Notes: generated from the letters alone by a model not told the origin. A stretch of DNA of 64,000 nt from Bacteroidota bacterium (GCA_018266455.1 JAFEAJ010000008.1:186001-250000), one strand, 5' to 3'; numbered from the stretch's first letter, positions 25,739 to 34,801 are shown. Made by a program: numbers and translations.

Positions 25739-25745
25739 ACGTTTA
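25714..25745. promoter_or_regulatory. Tandem palindromic operator
   Basis: A 14-base unit TTAAACAAACGTTT occurs twice (25714-25727 and 25731-25744), spaced 17 bases start to start. Each contains the palindrome AAACGTTT; the first is flanked as CAAACGTTTG and the second lies in TTAAACAAACGTTTAA. The copies cover the spacer and the -33 element of the operon promoter, the usual place for a TetR-type repressor to block transcription. Confidence 0.75.
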
Positions 25746-25783
25746 ATCAATATTTTTAAAAATAGCTGCTGCTGTCTTTGGCG

Positions 25784-25791
25784 CCCATCAC
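25784..25791. repeat. Target-site duplication, left copy
   Basis: CCCATCAC directly abuts the left end of the insertion sequence and is repeated without mismatch at 27055-27062. Confidence 0.85.
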
Positions 25792-27054
25792 GGGTGTATT
25801 TCAAATTTTCGTTAAGCGGCAGCTTTATAATCTTGTTTAGTAAGGGCGATTATCTTTTCCCATTGTTGATTTTTTTTTACCGCTCTGAGGTTAAGCATAT
25901 TGTTTGCACCAGTTAAACTCCATCGTTGCCCTGATTGTTTCATTCGCTTCTGCACTACCGTGCGGTGAGCTGATTCAATAGCTCCGGATCCTATGAGCCC
26001 ACAGCCTATCTGCTGATATTTTTTATAATCCATCCTTTGTAAGTTGCTTTCGTAATAGGCAATCAATCTTAAAGCTTCTTTATTTTTATCGCCTGCCAGC
26101 TGGCTAATATTTGCAATCACTTCTTTTACCCGGCTGTCAAGTAGCAATTCTCTTTGTTGCTTTGCCCATTTGAGCTCTGCTTCTTTATCTTTAAAGAACT
26201 GCGAGGAAAAACCATGTAAATGTTCGGTAGCATGATAAAAATCAAGAATGGAAACCGCATCAGGAAAAGAATCTTCTATCCAATTTTTTAACCAGGTGGC
26301 ACCATCGGTTATAAATATCAACCGTTGTTTCAACGGGCCAAAATCATCCAACAAACTATCCATCTGATGGCAAAATTCTTTGTGACCGCCCAGGTAAGCC
26401 AAATATTGTGAATGACTTATCCAGCCTGGCTTTCCCTCTACATGCATGCAATCACTGCTTTTAAAAATCCGCCCTAGTTTTACTTCGCTCCATCCATTTT
26501 CACGGGTTTGTATCATGCTGCCATCGGCTTGTGCATACAGCACTTCTTTGTTATTTACGGGTTCAAGAATTCTTTCTTTGTTCAAGGTGCCATTGAGGCG
26601 GCTTCCATAAAAATCTGCTACCCGATACACTTGTGCGCTGCTTACTTTCACGCTGATAAATTCTTGTATCACTTCATTGCAGTTTTCGTAACTGTCCATC
26701 TGACCCGCATAGACCATTAGCTCTTGTAGCCGGGGGCTTATTTGAAAACCATTGTTGCCTTTGCTGAATGGATGCGAATTATTGATGGTTACATGACCCA
26801 GCGTCGTGAGGTTTTTTTTTACGCTTGTCTTTGGATAGCGTACCTAAATTCTTTTCTAACACCTCCCGTCCTAAATTGTGCAGAATGGACACAAACTGCT
26901 TTTCGTAATCATAAAAATTATCCAACTTGTTTAATGCCTGTAGTTCATCATAGCGTTTAGCGGCAATTTCAAGATATTCTGCTTTTGTCATAGTTATGGG
27001 TTTTGTTTACCCAAGTTAAGCATTTTCACTTTAGCGAAAATTTGAAATACACCC
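25792..27054 (-). mobile_element. ISKra4-family insertion sequence, 1,263 bp
   Basis: The two ends carry inverted repeats: GGGTGTATTTCAAATTTTCG reads inward from 25792 on the plus strand and from 27054 on the minus strand, 20 of 20 identical, with scattered identity beyond. Both ends are flanked by the 8-bp duplication CCCATCAC. The interior encodes an ISKra4-type transposase in two frames. The element lies between the promoter of the tetR-tolC-emrAB operon (54 bases from its -33 element) and the metH promoter. Perfect duplication and near-perfect ends suggest a recent insertion. Confidence 0.9.
25812..26991 (-). pseudogene. ISKra4-family transposase, split by a frameshift in an A9 run
   Basis: The N-terminal frame starts at ATG 26991 (MTKAEYLEIAAKRYDELQAL) and runs through three Lys codons that make up a run of nine A (26812-26820) before stopping 11 codons later. 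Reading one base fewer in that run joins it to the second frame (NLTTLGHVTINN..., through ELMVYAGQMDSYENC), which continues to 25812. The joined protein is about 393 residues with ISKra4 hallmarks: an Asp in QADGSMIQTRENGW, ITDGATWLKNWI, LDFYHATEHLHGF and GSGAIESAHRTVVQKRMK (Glu). It could be a decayed gene, a frameshift made productive by slippage on the A-run, or a sequencing error. Confidence 0.85.
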
Positions 27055-27062
27055 CCCATCAC
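27055..27062. repeat. Target-site duplication, right copy
   Basis: CCCATCAC, identical to 25784-25791. Confidence 0.85.
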
Positions 27063-27092
27063 TGAACCCCTTTTATTCTTCAGAAAATCTAT

Positions 27093-27100
27093 TAACTTTG
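27093..27100 (+). promoter_or_regulatory. Candidate -7 box for the metH genes
   Basis: TAACTTTG matches TAnnTTTG exactly. A TTT triplet stands 19 bases upstream in place of TTG. It lies 30 bases beyond the right target duplication of the insertion sequence and would create a leader of about 200 bases before metH. Confidence 0.5.
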
Positions 27101-27120
27101 CTACCATAGCAGGCAGATTT

Positions 27121-27165
27121 GTTTATTGTTCAGCCTGTTTGAAGTTAAAAACTGAACTAATAAAC
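27121..27165 (+). promoter_or_regulatory. Long hairpin at the 5' end of the metH leader
   Basis: GTTTATTGTTCAG (27121-27133) pairs with CTGAACTAATAAAC (27152-27165) in 13 base pairs with a single bulged A, around an 18-base loop. It would lie about 15 bases from the predicted transcript start. No T-run follows. The rest of the leader to 27308 has no cobalamin or SAM riboswitch consensus that I recognise. Confidence 0.5.
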
Positions 27166-27308
27166 GATAATACTTCAGAAAACCTTCACTGCAAGTTTTT
27201 CGTTAATAGTCAGAAAATTTTGTGAGGCCGGCGTTATCAACGTGATTGTTCACCGTTGTGCCTTCACTGGTACAGTATCAATTCTATGTCATCGAAAAAA
27301 AAGGGAAT

Positions 27309-28322
27309 ATGAAAACGATCCAGGATTGCCTTAAAGAAAGGATATTGGTCATTGATGGCGCTATGGGCACTATGATACAGAAGCATAAGCCCACAGAGGC
27401 AACATACCGCGGGGAAAGGTTCAAAAACTGGCACACTGACGTAAAAAACAATAGCGACATTATGAACCTTACCCAACCACTGATTATTGAAAACATACAT
27501 AAAGAATACCTTGAAGCAGGCGCAGACATAATAGAGACAAATACATTCGCTGCAACTTCGATCCCGCAGGCTGATTTCGACTTACAGCCTTTTGTTTACG
27601 AAATGAACGTGGAAGGAGCCAAGCTTGCGAGGAAAGCCGCAGGCCAATATACTGCCCAAGACCCAGGCAAGCCCAGGTTTGTAGCTGGCGCCATTGGGCC
27701 AATGAACAAAACGTTATCATTATCCCCCGATGTGAACAACCCGGGATTTCGCTCAGTATCATTCGATGAGGTTGCCGATGCTTATTATGAACAGGTTAAA
27801 GGCTTAACTGATGGCGGCGTTGACATATTGCTGATCGAAACAATTTTTGATACGCTAAATGCCAAAGCAGCTATCTATGCGATAAAAAAATATTTTCGCG
27901 AAACAAAAAAGAACCCGCTGCCTGTAATGATCAGCGGGACAATTACCGATGCAAGCGGCAGGACATTAAGCGGGCAGACACTTGAAGCATTTTACACATC
28001 GATGATGCACATAAAACCATTGAGCATAGGGCTCAACTGTGCACTAGGCGCTGAACAAATGCGGCCTCACATTGAAGAGCTTTCTTACATAGCGGCCTGC
28101 TATGTTTCTGCATATCCTAATGCGGGCCTGCCCAATGCCATGGGTGAGTATGACGAGCAGCCGGAAGAGACTGCTCATTTTATTGAAGAATGGGCCCGGC
28201 AAGGCTTTGTAAATATTGTGGGCGGCTGTTGCGGCACAACTCCCGATCACATCAGGCATATTGCAGAGCATGTAAAAAAAATCAAACCCAGGGAAATGCC
28301 GGTTTTGGAAGCAATATTATAA
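27309..28322 (+). CDS. metH: Methionine synthase, homocysteine-binding subunit (MetH N-terminal domain)
   Basis: A 337-residue protein equal to the first domain of cobalamin-dependent methionine synthase (homocysteine S-methyltransferase barrel). The start is ATG 27309, preceded by AAGGGA; the longer frame from 27246 is not needed. Key features: [51 protein letters not shown], and the zinc ligands Cys244 (GLNCALG), Cys307 and Cys308 (GGCCGTTP). It activates homocysteine thiolate for methylation. The remaining domains are on the next gene, 42 bases downstream, so the enzyme is encoded as two proteins. No frameshift connects them. Confidence 0.92.
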   Translation: MKTIQDCLKERILVIDGAMGTMIQKHKPTEATYRGERFKNWHTDVKNNSDIMNLTQPLIIENIHKEYLEAGADIIETNTFAATSIPQADFDLQPFVYEMNVEGAKLARKAAGQYTAQDPGKPRFVAGAIGPMNKTLSLSPDVNNPGFRSVSFDEVADAYYEQVKGLTDGGVDILLIETIFDTLNAKAAIYAIKKYFRETKKNPLPVMISGTITDASGRTLSGQTLEAFYTSMMHIKPLSIGLNCALGAEQMRPHIEELSYIAACYVSAYPNAGLPNAMGEYDEQPEETAHFIEEWARQGFVNIVGGCCGTTPDHIRHIAEHVKKIKPREMPVLEAIL

Positions 28323-28364
28323 ATGTACATTCAATGGTCAGCAAATATTAGAAACTAAGAAATT

Positions 28365-31058
28365 ATGGGTATTAAGCCATATTTACGTTTAAGCGGGCTA
28401 GAGCCCCTGGTTGTCCGGCCTGAAACCAATTTTATTAATATTGGCGAGCGAACCAACGTGACCGGTTCAAAAAAATTTGCAAGGCTTGTTCGTGAGAATA
28501 AATATGAAGAAGCGCTAAGTGTAGCCCGCCAACAGGTAGAGAGCGGCGCCCAGGTGCTCGATGTGAATATGGACGACGCGTTGCTTGATGGCGAAAAAGC
28601 CATGCAAACATTTTTGAACTTGTTACAGGCTGAACCGGATATTGCGAAGATCCCGGTCATGATCGACTCTTCAAAGTTCTCCATCATTGAAACAGGATTG
28701 AAATGCGTGCAGGGAAAGTGTATCGTGAATTCCATCTCCATGAAGGAAGGCCCTGCAAAATTTATCGAACAGGCAATTATTTGCAAAAGCTATGGAGCTG
28801 CCATAGTGGTAATGGCTTTTGATGAAATAGGCCAGGCAGATACATTGGAACGCCGTGTCTCCATTTGTGAAAAAGCGTATAAGATATTAACCGAAGAAGC
28901 GGGTTATGATGGCCAGGACATTATTTTCGACCCAAATATTTTTCCTATAGCCACCGGTATTGAGGATCATAATAATTATGCTGTAGATTTTATAGAAGCT
29001 ACACGTATCATCAAACAAAAAATGCCCCTTGCCAAAGTGAGCGGTGGTGTGAGCAATATTTCATTTTCCTTTCGAGGGAATGAAACGGTAAGAGAAGCCA
29101 TGCACAGCGTATTCTTATACTATGCCATCAAAGCCGGGATGGATATGGGCATTGTGAATGCAGGCCAGTTGGTTGTTTATGATGAAATTGAACCTCAACT
29201 CAGGAAATTATGCGAAGATGTGGTGCTGAACCGCAATGCGGATGCGACTGATCAATTGCTCGCATTTGCCGAAACCATAAAAGCAAAAGGAAAAACCGAA
29301 GTTAAGGATGAAGCATGGAGGAATACGCCTGTTGAAGAAAGGCTGAAACATGCATTGGTTAATGGCATTACCGATTATATTGAAGTTGATACGGAAGAAG
29401 CCAGGGGAAAATATCCTAAACCGCTTGATGTCATTGAAGGCCCATTAATGGATGGGATGAATGTTGTGGGCGATTTATTCGGTAGTGGAAAAATGTTTTT
29501 GCCTCAGGTAGTGAAAAGTGCCAGGGTGATGAAAAAATCTGTCGCTATCCTTACTCCTTACATTGAAGAAGAAAAAAAGAAAAACCCTAAAGCTGTTCAG
29601 GGCGGGGCTGCCAGGATCCTATTGGCTACTGTGAAAGGGGATGTGCATGACATTGGCAAAAATATTGTTGGCGTTGTGCTTGGGTGCAATGGTTACGATG
29701 TTATCGATCTGGGCGTTATGGTGCCCGCAGATAAAATCCTCGAAACAGCAAAAAAGGAGAAAGCTGATATAATCGGCGTGAGCGGGCTGATCACCCCCTC
29801 GCTTGACGAAATGGTGCATGTGGCAAGAGAGATGAAGCGCCAACGTTTCGAACTGCCTTTATTAATTGGTGGCGCAACCACTTCCCGTATGCACACTGCC
29901 GTCAAGATAGCCCCTGAATACGATCAGGGCGTGGTGCATGTGCTTGATGCATCAAGAAGCGTGACCATTGTCGGTTCATTGCTGAACAAAGAACAAAAAA
30001 GCAGCTTCCTGGAAACTATCGGTCATGAATACACGAAGTTGAAAAAAGATTTTGGAGCCAAGAAGACGGTTAAGCAATTTTTAAATTTCGCAGATGCGCA
30101 ACAGCGCAAAACAAAAATCGACTGGGATAATTTTGCTCCCGTTAAACCGGCATTTGTCGGAACAAAGGTTTTTGAAGATTACAGTCTTTCGGAAATTGCA
30201 AAATACATAGACTGGCAACCTTTCTTTATAGCATGGGAAATGCACGGAAAATTTCCGCAAATTTTGAGCGATGAAAAAATTGGCAAAGAAGCAAAAAAAC
30301 TTTTTGACGACGCCCATGCGCTATTGCAACAAATTATTAATAAGAAATGGCTTATCGCAAGAGGAGTAGTAGGGTTTTGGGAAGCAGGGTCAGACGGCAA
30401 AGACACCATAACAGTTAATGCTGAGGGAGCAAACATAAACCTGGAATTCCTGAGACAGCAGGTTAAAAAAGCCGAAGGGCAGGCAAATTTGTCATTAGCT
30501 GATTTTATTAAACCATCATCTCCCGGCTCATCAGTTCCATTTCAAGATCATATCGGCGCCTTTGCGGTAACTGTTCAGGGCATTGAAAAACATATTGAGT
30601 ATTTTCAAAAGAACCATGATGACTACAATAAGATCATCCTGCAAGCGCTTGCCGACAGGCTCACAGAGGCATTTGCAGAATTGCTCCACGAAAAGGTGCG
30701 CAAAGAATTTTGGGGCTATGCAAAAAATGAAAAACTTTCCAATGAAGAGCTGATCAAAGAAGGATATTCAGGCATCCGGCCTGCCCCTGGTTATCCAGCC
30801 TGCCCAGACCATACAGAAAAATATAAGCTCTTTTCATTGCTTAATGCTACAGAAAATACAGGTATCGTACTAACCGAATCTCTTGCCATGTACCCGGCCT
30901 CATCAGTTTGCGGCTGGTATTTCTCCCATCCCGAAAGCAAATATTTTGGGATTGGCAAAATTGAAAAGGACCAGGTAGAAGATTATGCTAAAAGAAAAAA
31001 TATGCCTGTTGCTGAAATTGAAAGATGGCTGAGGCCGGTCCTTGATTATGATGCATGA
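28365..31058 (+). CDS. metH: Methionine synthase, folate/cobalamin/activation subunit (MetH C-terminal domains)
   Basis: An 897-residue protein with the pterin-binding barrel (residues ~20-290; [50 protein letters not shown]), the cobalamin-binding cap and Rossmann domain with GDVHDIGKN (Asp426, axial ligand His428), followed by [10 protein letters not shown] and [15 protein letters not shown], and the C-terminal AdoMet-dependent reactivation domain ([19 protein letters not shown], near residue 805). It takes methyl from 5-methyltetrahydrofolate through cobalamin to homocysteine bound on the partner subunit. Length matches full MetH (about 1,230) minus the first domain. A short hairpin after the stop has no T-tail. 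Confidence 0.95.
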   Translation: MGIKPYLRLSGLEPLVVRPETNFINIGERTNVTGSKKFARLVRENKYEEALSVARQQVESGAQVLDVNMDDALLDGEKAMQTFLNLLQAEPDIAKIPVMIDSSKFSIIETGLKCVQGKCIVNSISMKEGPAKFIEQAIICKSYGAAIVVMAFDEIGQADTLERRVSICEKAYKILTEEAGYDGQDIIFDPNIFPIATGIEDHNNYAVDFIEATRIIKQKMPLAKVSGGVSNISFSFRGNETVREAMHSVFLYYAIKAGMDMGIVNAGQLVVYDEIEPQLRKLCEDVVLNRNADATDQLLAFAETIKAKGKTEVKDEAWRNTPVEERLKHALVNGITDYIEVDTEEARGKYPKPLDVIEGPLMDGMNVVGDLFGSGKMFLPQVVKSARVMKKSVAILTPYIEEEKKKNPKAVQGGAARILLATVKGDVHDIGKNIVGVVLGCNGYDVIDLGVMVPADKILETAKKEKADIIGVSGLITPSLDEMVHVAREMKRQRFELPLLIGGATTSRMHTAVKIAPEYDQGVVHVLDASRSVTIVGSLLNKEQKSSFLETIGHEYTKLKKDFGAKKTVKQFLNFADAQQRKTKIDWDNFAPVKPAFVGTKVFEDYSLSEIAKYIDWQPFFIAWEMHGKFPQILSDEKIGKEAKKLFDDAHALLQQIINKKWLIARGVVGFWEAGSDGKDTITVNAEGANINLEFLRQQVKKAEGQANLSLADFIKPSSPGSSVPFQDHIGAFAVTVQGIEKHIEYFQKNHDDYNKIILQALADRLTEAFAELLHEKVRKEFWGYAKNEKLSNEELIKEGYSGIRPAPGYPACPDHTEKYKLFSLLNATENTGIVLTESLAMYPASSVCGWYFSHPESKYFGIGKIEKDQVEDYAKRKNMPVAEIERWLRPVLDYDA

Positions 31059-31091
31059 TACGCATCATAAGCCCGGTTGATTTTTCTGTTG

Positions 31092-31099
31092 TACATTTG
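31092..31099 (+). promoter_or_regulatory. Candidate -7 box
   Basis: TACATTTG, an exact match to TAnnTTTG, 62 bases before the ATG of the secreted protein gene. No TTG at the usual distance. Confidence 0.4.
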
Positions 31100-31161
31100 G
31101 CACATTTTAATTTTACAATGAGCTATACATGTTATTACCGGTGCGGAGCTATAGAAAGGTT

Positions 31162-31971
31162 ATGAAAAAAACTTTATCATTTGTTTTGTTGGCAATGGTG
31201 CTTGCTCCTGCATGCCTAAAAGCCCAGGAGCGGCAAAAACCAAAACATAAAAAACATGAAATATATGGCTCATGGGGCTATAATAAAGAGTGGTACACGC
31301 ACAGCAACCTTCATGTTGACCAGCCATCATTAGGAAATAATTACACATTTGTATCTGCTAAAGCACATGACCACCCGGGATGGGATGCACAGTTTTTTAC
31401 AAAAGCGTTGTCCATACCTCAATACAATTACAGGCTTGGGTATTTTTTTAATGAAAAAAAAGGACTGGCTTTTGAAATTAATTTTGATCATACCAAATAT
31501 ATTTTAGCCGAGCAGGATGTGCGCATAAAAGGCGCCATGAACGGGCAGGTCGTTGACAAAGTCATCCATTGGCCAGATGACAGCTCGGCACACTATTACT
31601 TAAACAACGGGGCAAACTTTTTGCTTTTTAACCTGGTGAAACGCTGGCATTTGTTTTCCACTCGAGATGGCAAGTTCCAGGTAGATGGTTTAACAAAAAC
31701 AGGAATAGGGCCTGTTATCCCGCATGTACAAAATAAATTTTTTGGCCAGCCAGAGAATAAACAGCATTTCCAGGTTGGGGGCATGAATGTTGGCCTCGAA
31801 GGAACTATAAGAGCAACATTTTTTAATTATGTTTTCCTCGAATATTGCAACAAGCTCGATTATGCCAACTATTGGGGGCTGAGAAGTTATCAAGGAACAG
31901 TTAAACAAGCCTTCGGCACTTATGAAATGATCCTGAATTTAGGGGTAACTTATCCTTTCGGCAAAGAATAA
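31162..31971 (+). CDS. Hypothetical secreted protein, probable outer-membrane barrel
   Basis: A 269-residue protein from ATG 31162, which is preceded by AGAAAGG and yields a signal peptide (MKKTLSFVLLAMVLAPACLKAQ). The longer frame from 31129 lacks this shape. I do not recognise the family. The mature part is rich in aromatic residues in alternating patterns (YNYRLGYFFNEKKGLAFEINF, ANFLLFNLVKRWHLF, FNYVFLEYCNKLDYANYW) and ends in TYEMILNLGVTYPFGKE, which looks like the last strands of an outer-membrane beta-barrel. A His/Trp-rich segment (HDHPGWDAQFFT) is notable. It may follow metH without a terminator. Confidence 0.65.
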   Translation: MKKTLSFVLLAMVLAPACLKAQERQKPKHKKHEIYGSWGYNKEWYTHSNLHVDQPSLGNNYTFVSAKAHDHPGWDAQFFTKALSIPQYNYRLGYFFNEKKGLAFEINFDHTKYILAEQDVRIKGAMNGQVVDKVIHWPDDSSAHYYLNNGANFLLFNLVKRWHLFSTRDGKFQVDGLTKTGIGPVIPHVQNKFFGQPENKQHFQVGGMNVGLEGTIRATFFNYVFLEYCNKLDYANYWGLRSYQGTVKQAFGTYEMILNLGVTYPFGKE

Positions 31972-31973
31972 CT

Positions 31974-32717
31974 TTACCTCTCCGGAGTTTTCCTTTCAAA
32001 CAACCACCACAATGGCTTCCTGCGCATCACGGCGTAGTGGGTGGTGATGTACATTTTGATATGGCTCATTGCTTCTTCAACACTGTCAGTCAGGAGCACC
32101 AATGACAGGTCGGGCTTTGAAACAGTGCCATGCTGCGACATGTATTCCATATATTCCCACAGGTCTTTATAATACTCTTTCCCAAAGAGCACAATGGGGA
32201 AACTTGCCAGCATTTTGGTTTGTACCAATGTGAGCGTTTCGTAAAATTCATCCATAGTCCCGAAGCCGCCTGGCATAATGATAAAAGCATAGGAATATTT
32301 TATCATCATTGTTTTGCGGATAAAGAAATGTTCAAAGGTGATGGAAGTTTGCACATAAGGGTTTGGCTTTTGCTCAAAAGGCAATTGAATGTTGCAGCCG
32401 ACAGATTTGCCGTTATTCTCGAAAGCCCCTCGGTTAGCCGCTTCCATAATGCCAGGGCCGCCTCCTGTCATGGTTGTAAAACCCATATCAGCGATCTTTT
32501 TGCCAAAGGCCCTCGCCGCCTGGTAATATTCATTGTCTTCTTTGAACCTTGCAGAACCAAAAACAGCAATGCAGGGCCCGATGAAATGCAAGCTGCGAAA
32601 ACCATGGATAAATTCCTTAAAGACCCGCCATGTGAAGCCAAATTCATAGGCCCGGCTTTTTGGCCCTTCCAAATAAATCGGCTCTTTTGCTTTGATTATT
32701 CTTTCTTTATTTTTCAT
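31974..32717 (-). CDS. LOG family protein (TIGR00730)
   Basis: About 247 residues from ATG 32717 (MKNKERIIKAKEPIYLEGPK); upstream in-frame ATGs at 32726 and 32744 are possible. The LOG fold is shown by CIAVFGSARFKEDNEYYQAA, the nucleotide motif TGGGPGIMEAANRGAF and the catalytic PGGFGTMDEFYE. Members with these two motifs cleave cytokinin nucleotides or hydrolyse other nucleoside 5'-monophosphates between base and ribose-phosphate. In bacteria the physiological substrate is usually unclear. Converges on the previous gene with almost no gap. Confidence 0.88.
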   Translation of the reverse strand: MKNKERIIKAKEPIYLEGPKSRAYEFGFTWRVFKEFIHGFRSLHFIGPCIAVFGSARFKEDNEYYQAARAFGKKIADMGFTTMTGGGPGIMEAANRGAFENNGKSVGCNIQLPFEQKPNPYVQTSITFEHFFIRKTMMIKYSYAFIIMPGGFGTMDEFYETLTLVQTKMLASFPIVLFGKEYYKDLWEYMEYMSQHGTVSKPDLSLVLLTDSVEEAMSHIKMYITTHYAVMRRKPLWWLFERKTPER

Positions 32718-32845
32718 AATGACCATTAAACAGGCATTGTACATATTGCCTGAAACAAATTTAATCCGTGCAATATGTGCTTATTAAAATGTTTTTCATT
32801 TACAACAATGGTAAATTGCAGTGCTAATTTAAATCAAACATTGTC

Positions 32846-33625
32846 ATGTCAACATTGCGCATCATCAGTTATAATGTTAATGGCCTACGGGCTGCCATGA
32901 AGAAGGGTTTTATTGATTGGCTAAAAACAGACCCTGCTGATATTGTGTGCATACAGGAAACAAAAGCAACTAAGGACAATGTCGATCATAAGCAATTCAC
33001 AGCACTTGGCTTTCATGATTATTGGTTTAGCGCACAAAAAAAGGGATATAGCGGCGTTGCTGTCTTCACGAAAATAAAACCTGATGCTGTTGAATACGGG
33101 ACAGGCAACAAACTGAGCGATGACGAAGGCAGGGTCATACAATTGGGTTTTGGCGATACCCGGTTGATAAATGCTTATTTTCCTTCGGGCACATCAGGAG
33201 AAGAAAGACAGCAATTCAAATATGCATGGCTCGATGAATTTTTGAATTACCTGAATGTTCAAAAGAAAAAATATCCAAAAATGATTTTGTGCGGGGATTA
33301 TAATATCGCCCACAAAGAAATTGATATCCACGACCCGAAAGGGAATAAACACTCATCGGGATTCTTGCCTGAAGAAAGAGCATGGATGGACAGGTTTTTT
33401 TTGACAAACTGGATCGATGCCTTCCGGATAATACATAACGAACCTAATCGTTACAGTTGGTGGAGCCAGCGTTTCCCTTCGGTACGTATTCAAAACAAAG
33501 GCTGGAGGATCGATTACATCAGTGTTACTGAAAACCTGAAGGGGAATATCGTTGATGCAGAGATTTATCCTGATGTAAAACACAGCGATCATTGCCCGGT
33601 ATATCTGAAAATAAGTATGAAATAA
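32846..33625 (+). CDS. xth: Exodeoxyribonuclease III / AP endonuclease
   Basis: A 259-residue metal-dependent nuclease of the ExoIII/APE1 family that cleaves DNA at abasic sites and degrades 3' ends in base excision repair. Conserved residues are visible in RIISYNVNGLRAA, CIQETKA (metal Glu), NAYFPSG, CGDYNIAHKEIDIHDPK (Asp/Asn), RIDYISV and the C-terminal SDHCPVYL (catalytic Asp-His). Length fits the family. It is followed by a DUF4286 gene in the same direction. Confidence 0.93.
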   Translation: MSTLRIISYNVNGLRAAMKKGFIDWLKTDPADIVCIQETKATKDNVDHKQFTALGFHDYWFSAQKKGYSGVAVFTKIKPDAVEYGTGNKLSDDEGRVIQLGFGDTRLINAYFPSGTSGEERQQFKYAWLDEFLNYLNVQKKKYPKMILCGDYNIAHKEIDIHDPKGNKHSSGFLPEERAWMDRFFLTNWIDAFRIIHNEPNRYSWWSQRFPSVRIQNKGWRIDYISVTENLKGNIVDAEIYPDVKHSDHCPVYLKISMK

Positions 33626-33678
33626 GCACTGAAAGCATAAATTGAAAAATTACTTTTTCCTGGTTTCGAATCTATATC

Positions 33679-33984
33679 ATGATAGTCTATAACATTACCA
33701 TAAAAGTTAGTCACAATATCGTTGATGAGTGGATAGCCTGGCAAAAGCATGAGCACATTCCAGAGACAATGGCTACAAAGATGTTCGATGATTATAAAAT
33801 GTACCACATTTTCGAGCATGATGACGAGGAGGGCGCGACTTTCGCGATCCAGTATTTCACCTCATCCATTGAAAGATATGAGCAGTATACCTCCTTATTT
33901 GCGCCAATGCTCCGTGAGAAAAGCGTTGCAAAATGGGGCAGCCAATTCACTGCTTTCAGAACAATAATGCAAACCGTGCTATAA
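33679..33984 (+). CDS. DUF4286 family protein
   Basis: A 101-residue cytoplasmic protein (MIVYNITIKVSHNIVDEWIAWQKHEHIPETMATKMFDD ... FEHDDEEGATFAIQYFTSSIERYEQYTSLFAPMLREKSVAKWGSQFTAFRTIMQTV), which agrees with DUF4286, a small ferredoxin-like (antibiotic-monooxygenase-like) fold of unknown role found mostly in Bacteroidota. It lies 53 bases after xth and may be co-expressed. Confidence 0.85.
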   Translation: MIVYNITIKVSHNIVDEWIAWQKHEHIPETMATKMFDDYKMYHIFEHDDEEGATFAIQYFTSSIERYEQYTSLFAPMLREKSVAKWGSQFTAFRTIMQTVL

Positions 33985-34220
33985 TTGTGGAAAAAAATTG
34001 TTCGCTATATCATCATTTCTGCCCTAAAAGAAAAGCAAATGCGCAGGTTCTGATAAAAGCCATCAAACTGTTGATGGTACTGTATTTCAGGCAATAGCCC
34101 ATTTCCCGGGTAACCAAATTTGATATGATCATTTTCCGCAACCCGCGCCCCACGCGGCTTGCAGCGATTTTATAAAAAAGAAGAACACAAAAAAAGATTT
34201 TATTAGAATGAAAAAGCCTC

Positions 34221-34228
34221 TATATTTG
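34221..34228 (+). promoter_or_regulatory. Candidate -7 box of the HU gene
   Basis: TATATTTG, an exact match to TAnnTTTG, 29 bases before the ATG. A TTT triplet stands 20 bases upstream. Confidence 0.55.
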
Positions 34229-34257
34229 CTGTCGCTAAAATTCTAAAAAAAATCACT

Positions 34258-34527
34258 ATGAACAAAGCTGAATTAATCACAAAACTCGCAGAAGATGCAG
34301 GCATCACTAAAACGCAAGCAAACTCTGCGCTTGATTCTTTTGTTGAAGCTGTTACCAAAACTTTAAAAGGCGGCGGCAAAGTTACTTTAGTAGGCTTCGG
34401 CACTTTTTCCGTATCAAAAAGGCAAGCCCGCAATGGCCGCAACCCTCAAACAGGCGCTGTAATAAAAATCAAAGCTAAAAAGGTAGCCAAGTTCAAAGCA
34501 GGTAAGGAATTGTCTGCAAAATTATAA
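34258..34527 (+). CDS. hup: HU-family DNA-binding protein
   Basis: An 89-residue nucleoid protein: MNKAELITKLAEDAGITKTQANSALDSFVEAVTKTLKGGGKVTLVGFGTF, then the DNA-binding arm SVSKRQARNGRNPQTGAVIKIKAKKVAKFKAGKEL. It has the typical helix pair, the GFGTF turn and the basic beta-arm with the minor-groove NPQTG tip. It binds and bends DNA as a dimer. The plus-strand gene is followed by a weak hairpin and T-run. Confidence 0.95.
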   Translation: MNKAELITKLAEDAGITKTQANSALDSFVEAVTKTLKGGGKVTLVGFGTFSVSKRQARNGRNPQTGAVIKIKAKKVAKFKAGKELSAKL

Positions 34528-34552
34528 TGCCGCACCAAACACATTAAAAAGG

Positions 34553-34577
34553 CTCTGGCTCATTGCCGGGGTTTTTT
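34553..34577 (+). terminator. Probable terminator after HU
   Basis: CTCTGGC (34553-34559) can pair with GCCGGGG (34565-34571), partly through G-U pairs, followed by six T. Confidence 0.6.
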
Positions 34578-34630
34578 ATTTTTGTCGTTACTCGATTTAT
34601 AATATTACATGACCAATAAAAAAAATCTCT

Positions 34631-34744
34631 ATGGGCAGAGGTGATAAAAAAACAAAAAAAGGAAAAATATTTAAAGGTTCATTCGGGAAAACAAGACCGG
34701 CTAAGGTGAAGAAAAAAGCAGCAGGCAAGAAAGAAAGCAAGTAA
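34631..34744 (+). CDS. 30S ribosomal protein THX
   Basis: A 37-codon gene: MGRGDKKTKKGKIFKGSFGK followed by a basic tail TRPAKVKKKAAGKK. This matches ribosomal protein THX (bTHX), a very short, highly basic protein that sits in the head of the 30S subunit and stabilises rRNA contacts; the pattern M-G-x-G-D-x-K-T-x-x-G-K-I-F-x-G is conserved. It lies between HU and pdxH and is easily missed because of its size. The gap to the HU terminator is about 50 bases. Confidence 0.9.
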   Translation: MGRGDKKTKKGKIFKGSFGKTRPAKVKKKAAGKKESK

Positions 34745-34801
34745 GCTGGCAGATGAAAAAGAAGCAAGCGCAAAGTGTAAATGAAAGTCGCGTTCAACAC
34801 C

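Noticed and set aside
27246..27308. Longer N-terminus for the first metH gene, and a TTG/upstream start in several others (1584, 9440, 22417, 25804, 55194)
   Set aside because: The family-typical N-terminus, a signal peptide or a promoter box lies downstream of each of these, so the later ATG was chosen.
31040..31075. ATGATGC/GCATCAT hairpin after the second metH gene as a terminator
   Set aside because: There is no T-run directly after the stem and the loop is weak; it is not a convincing terminator.
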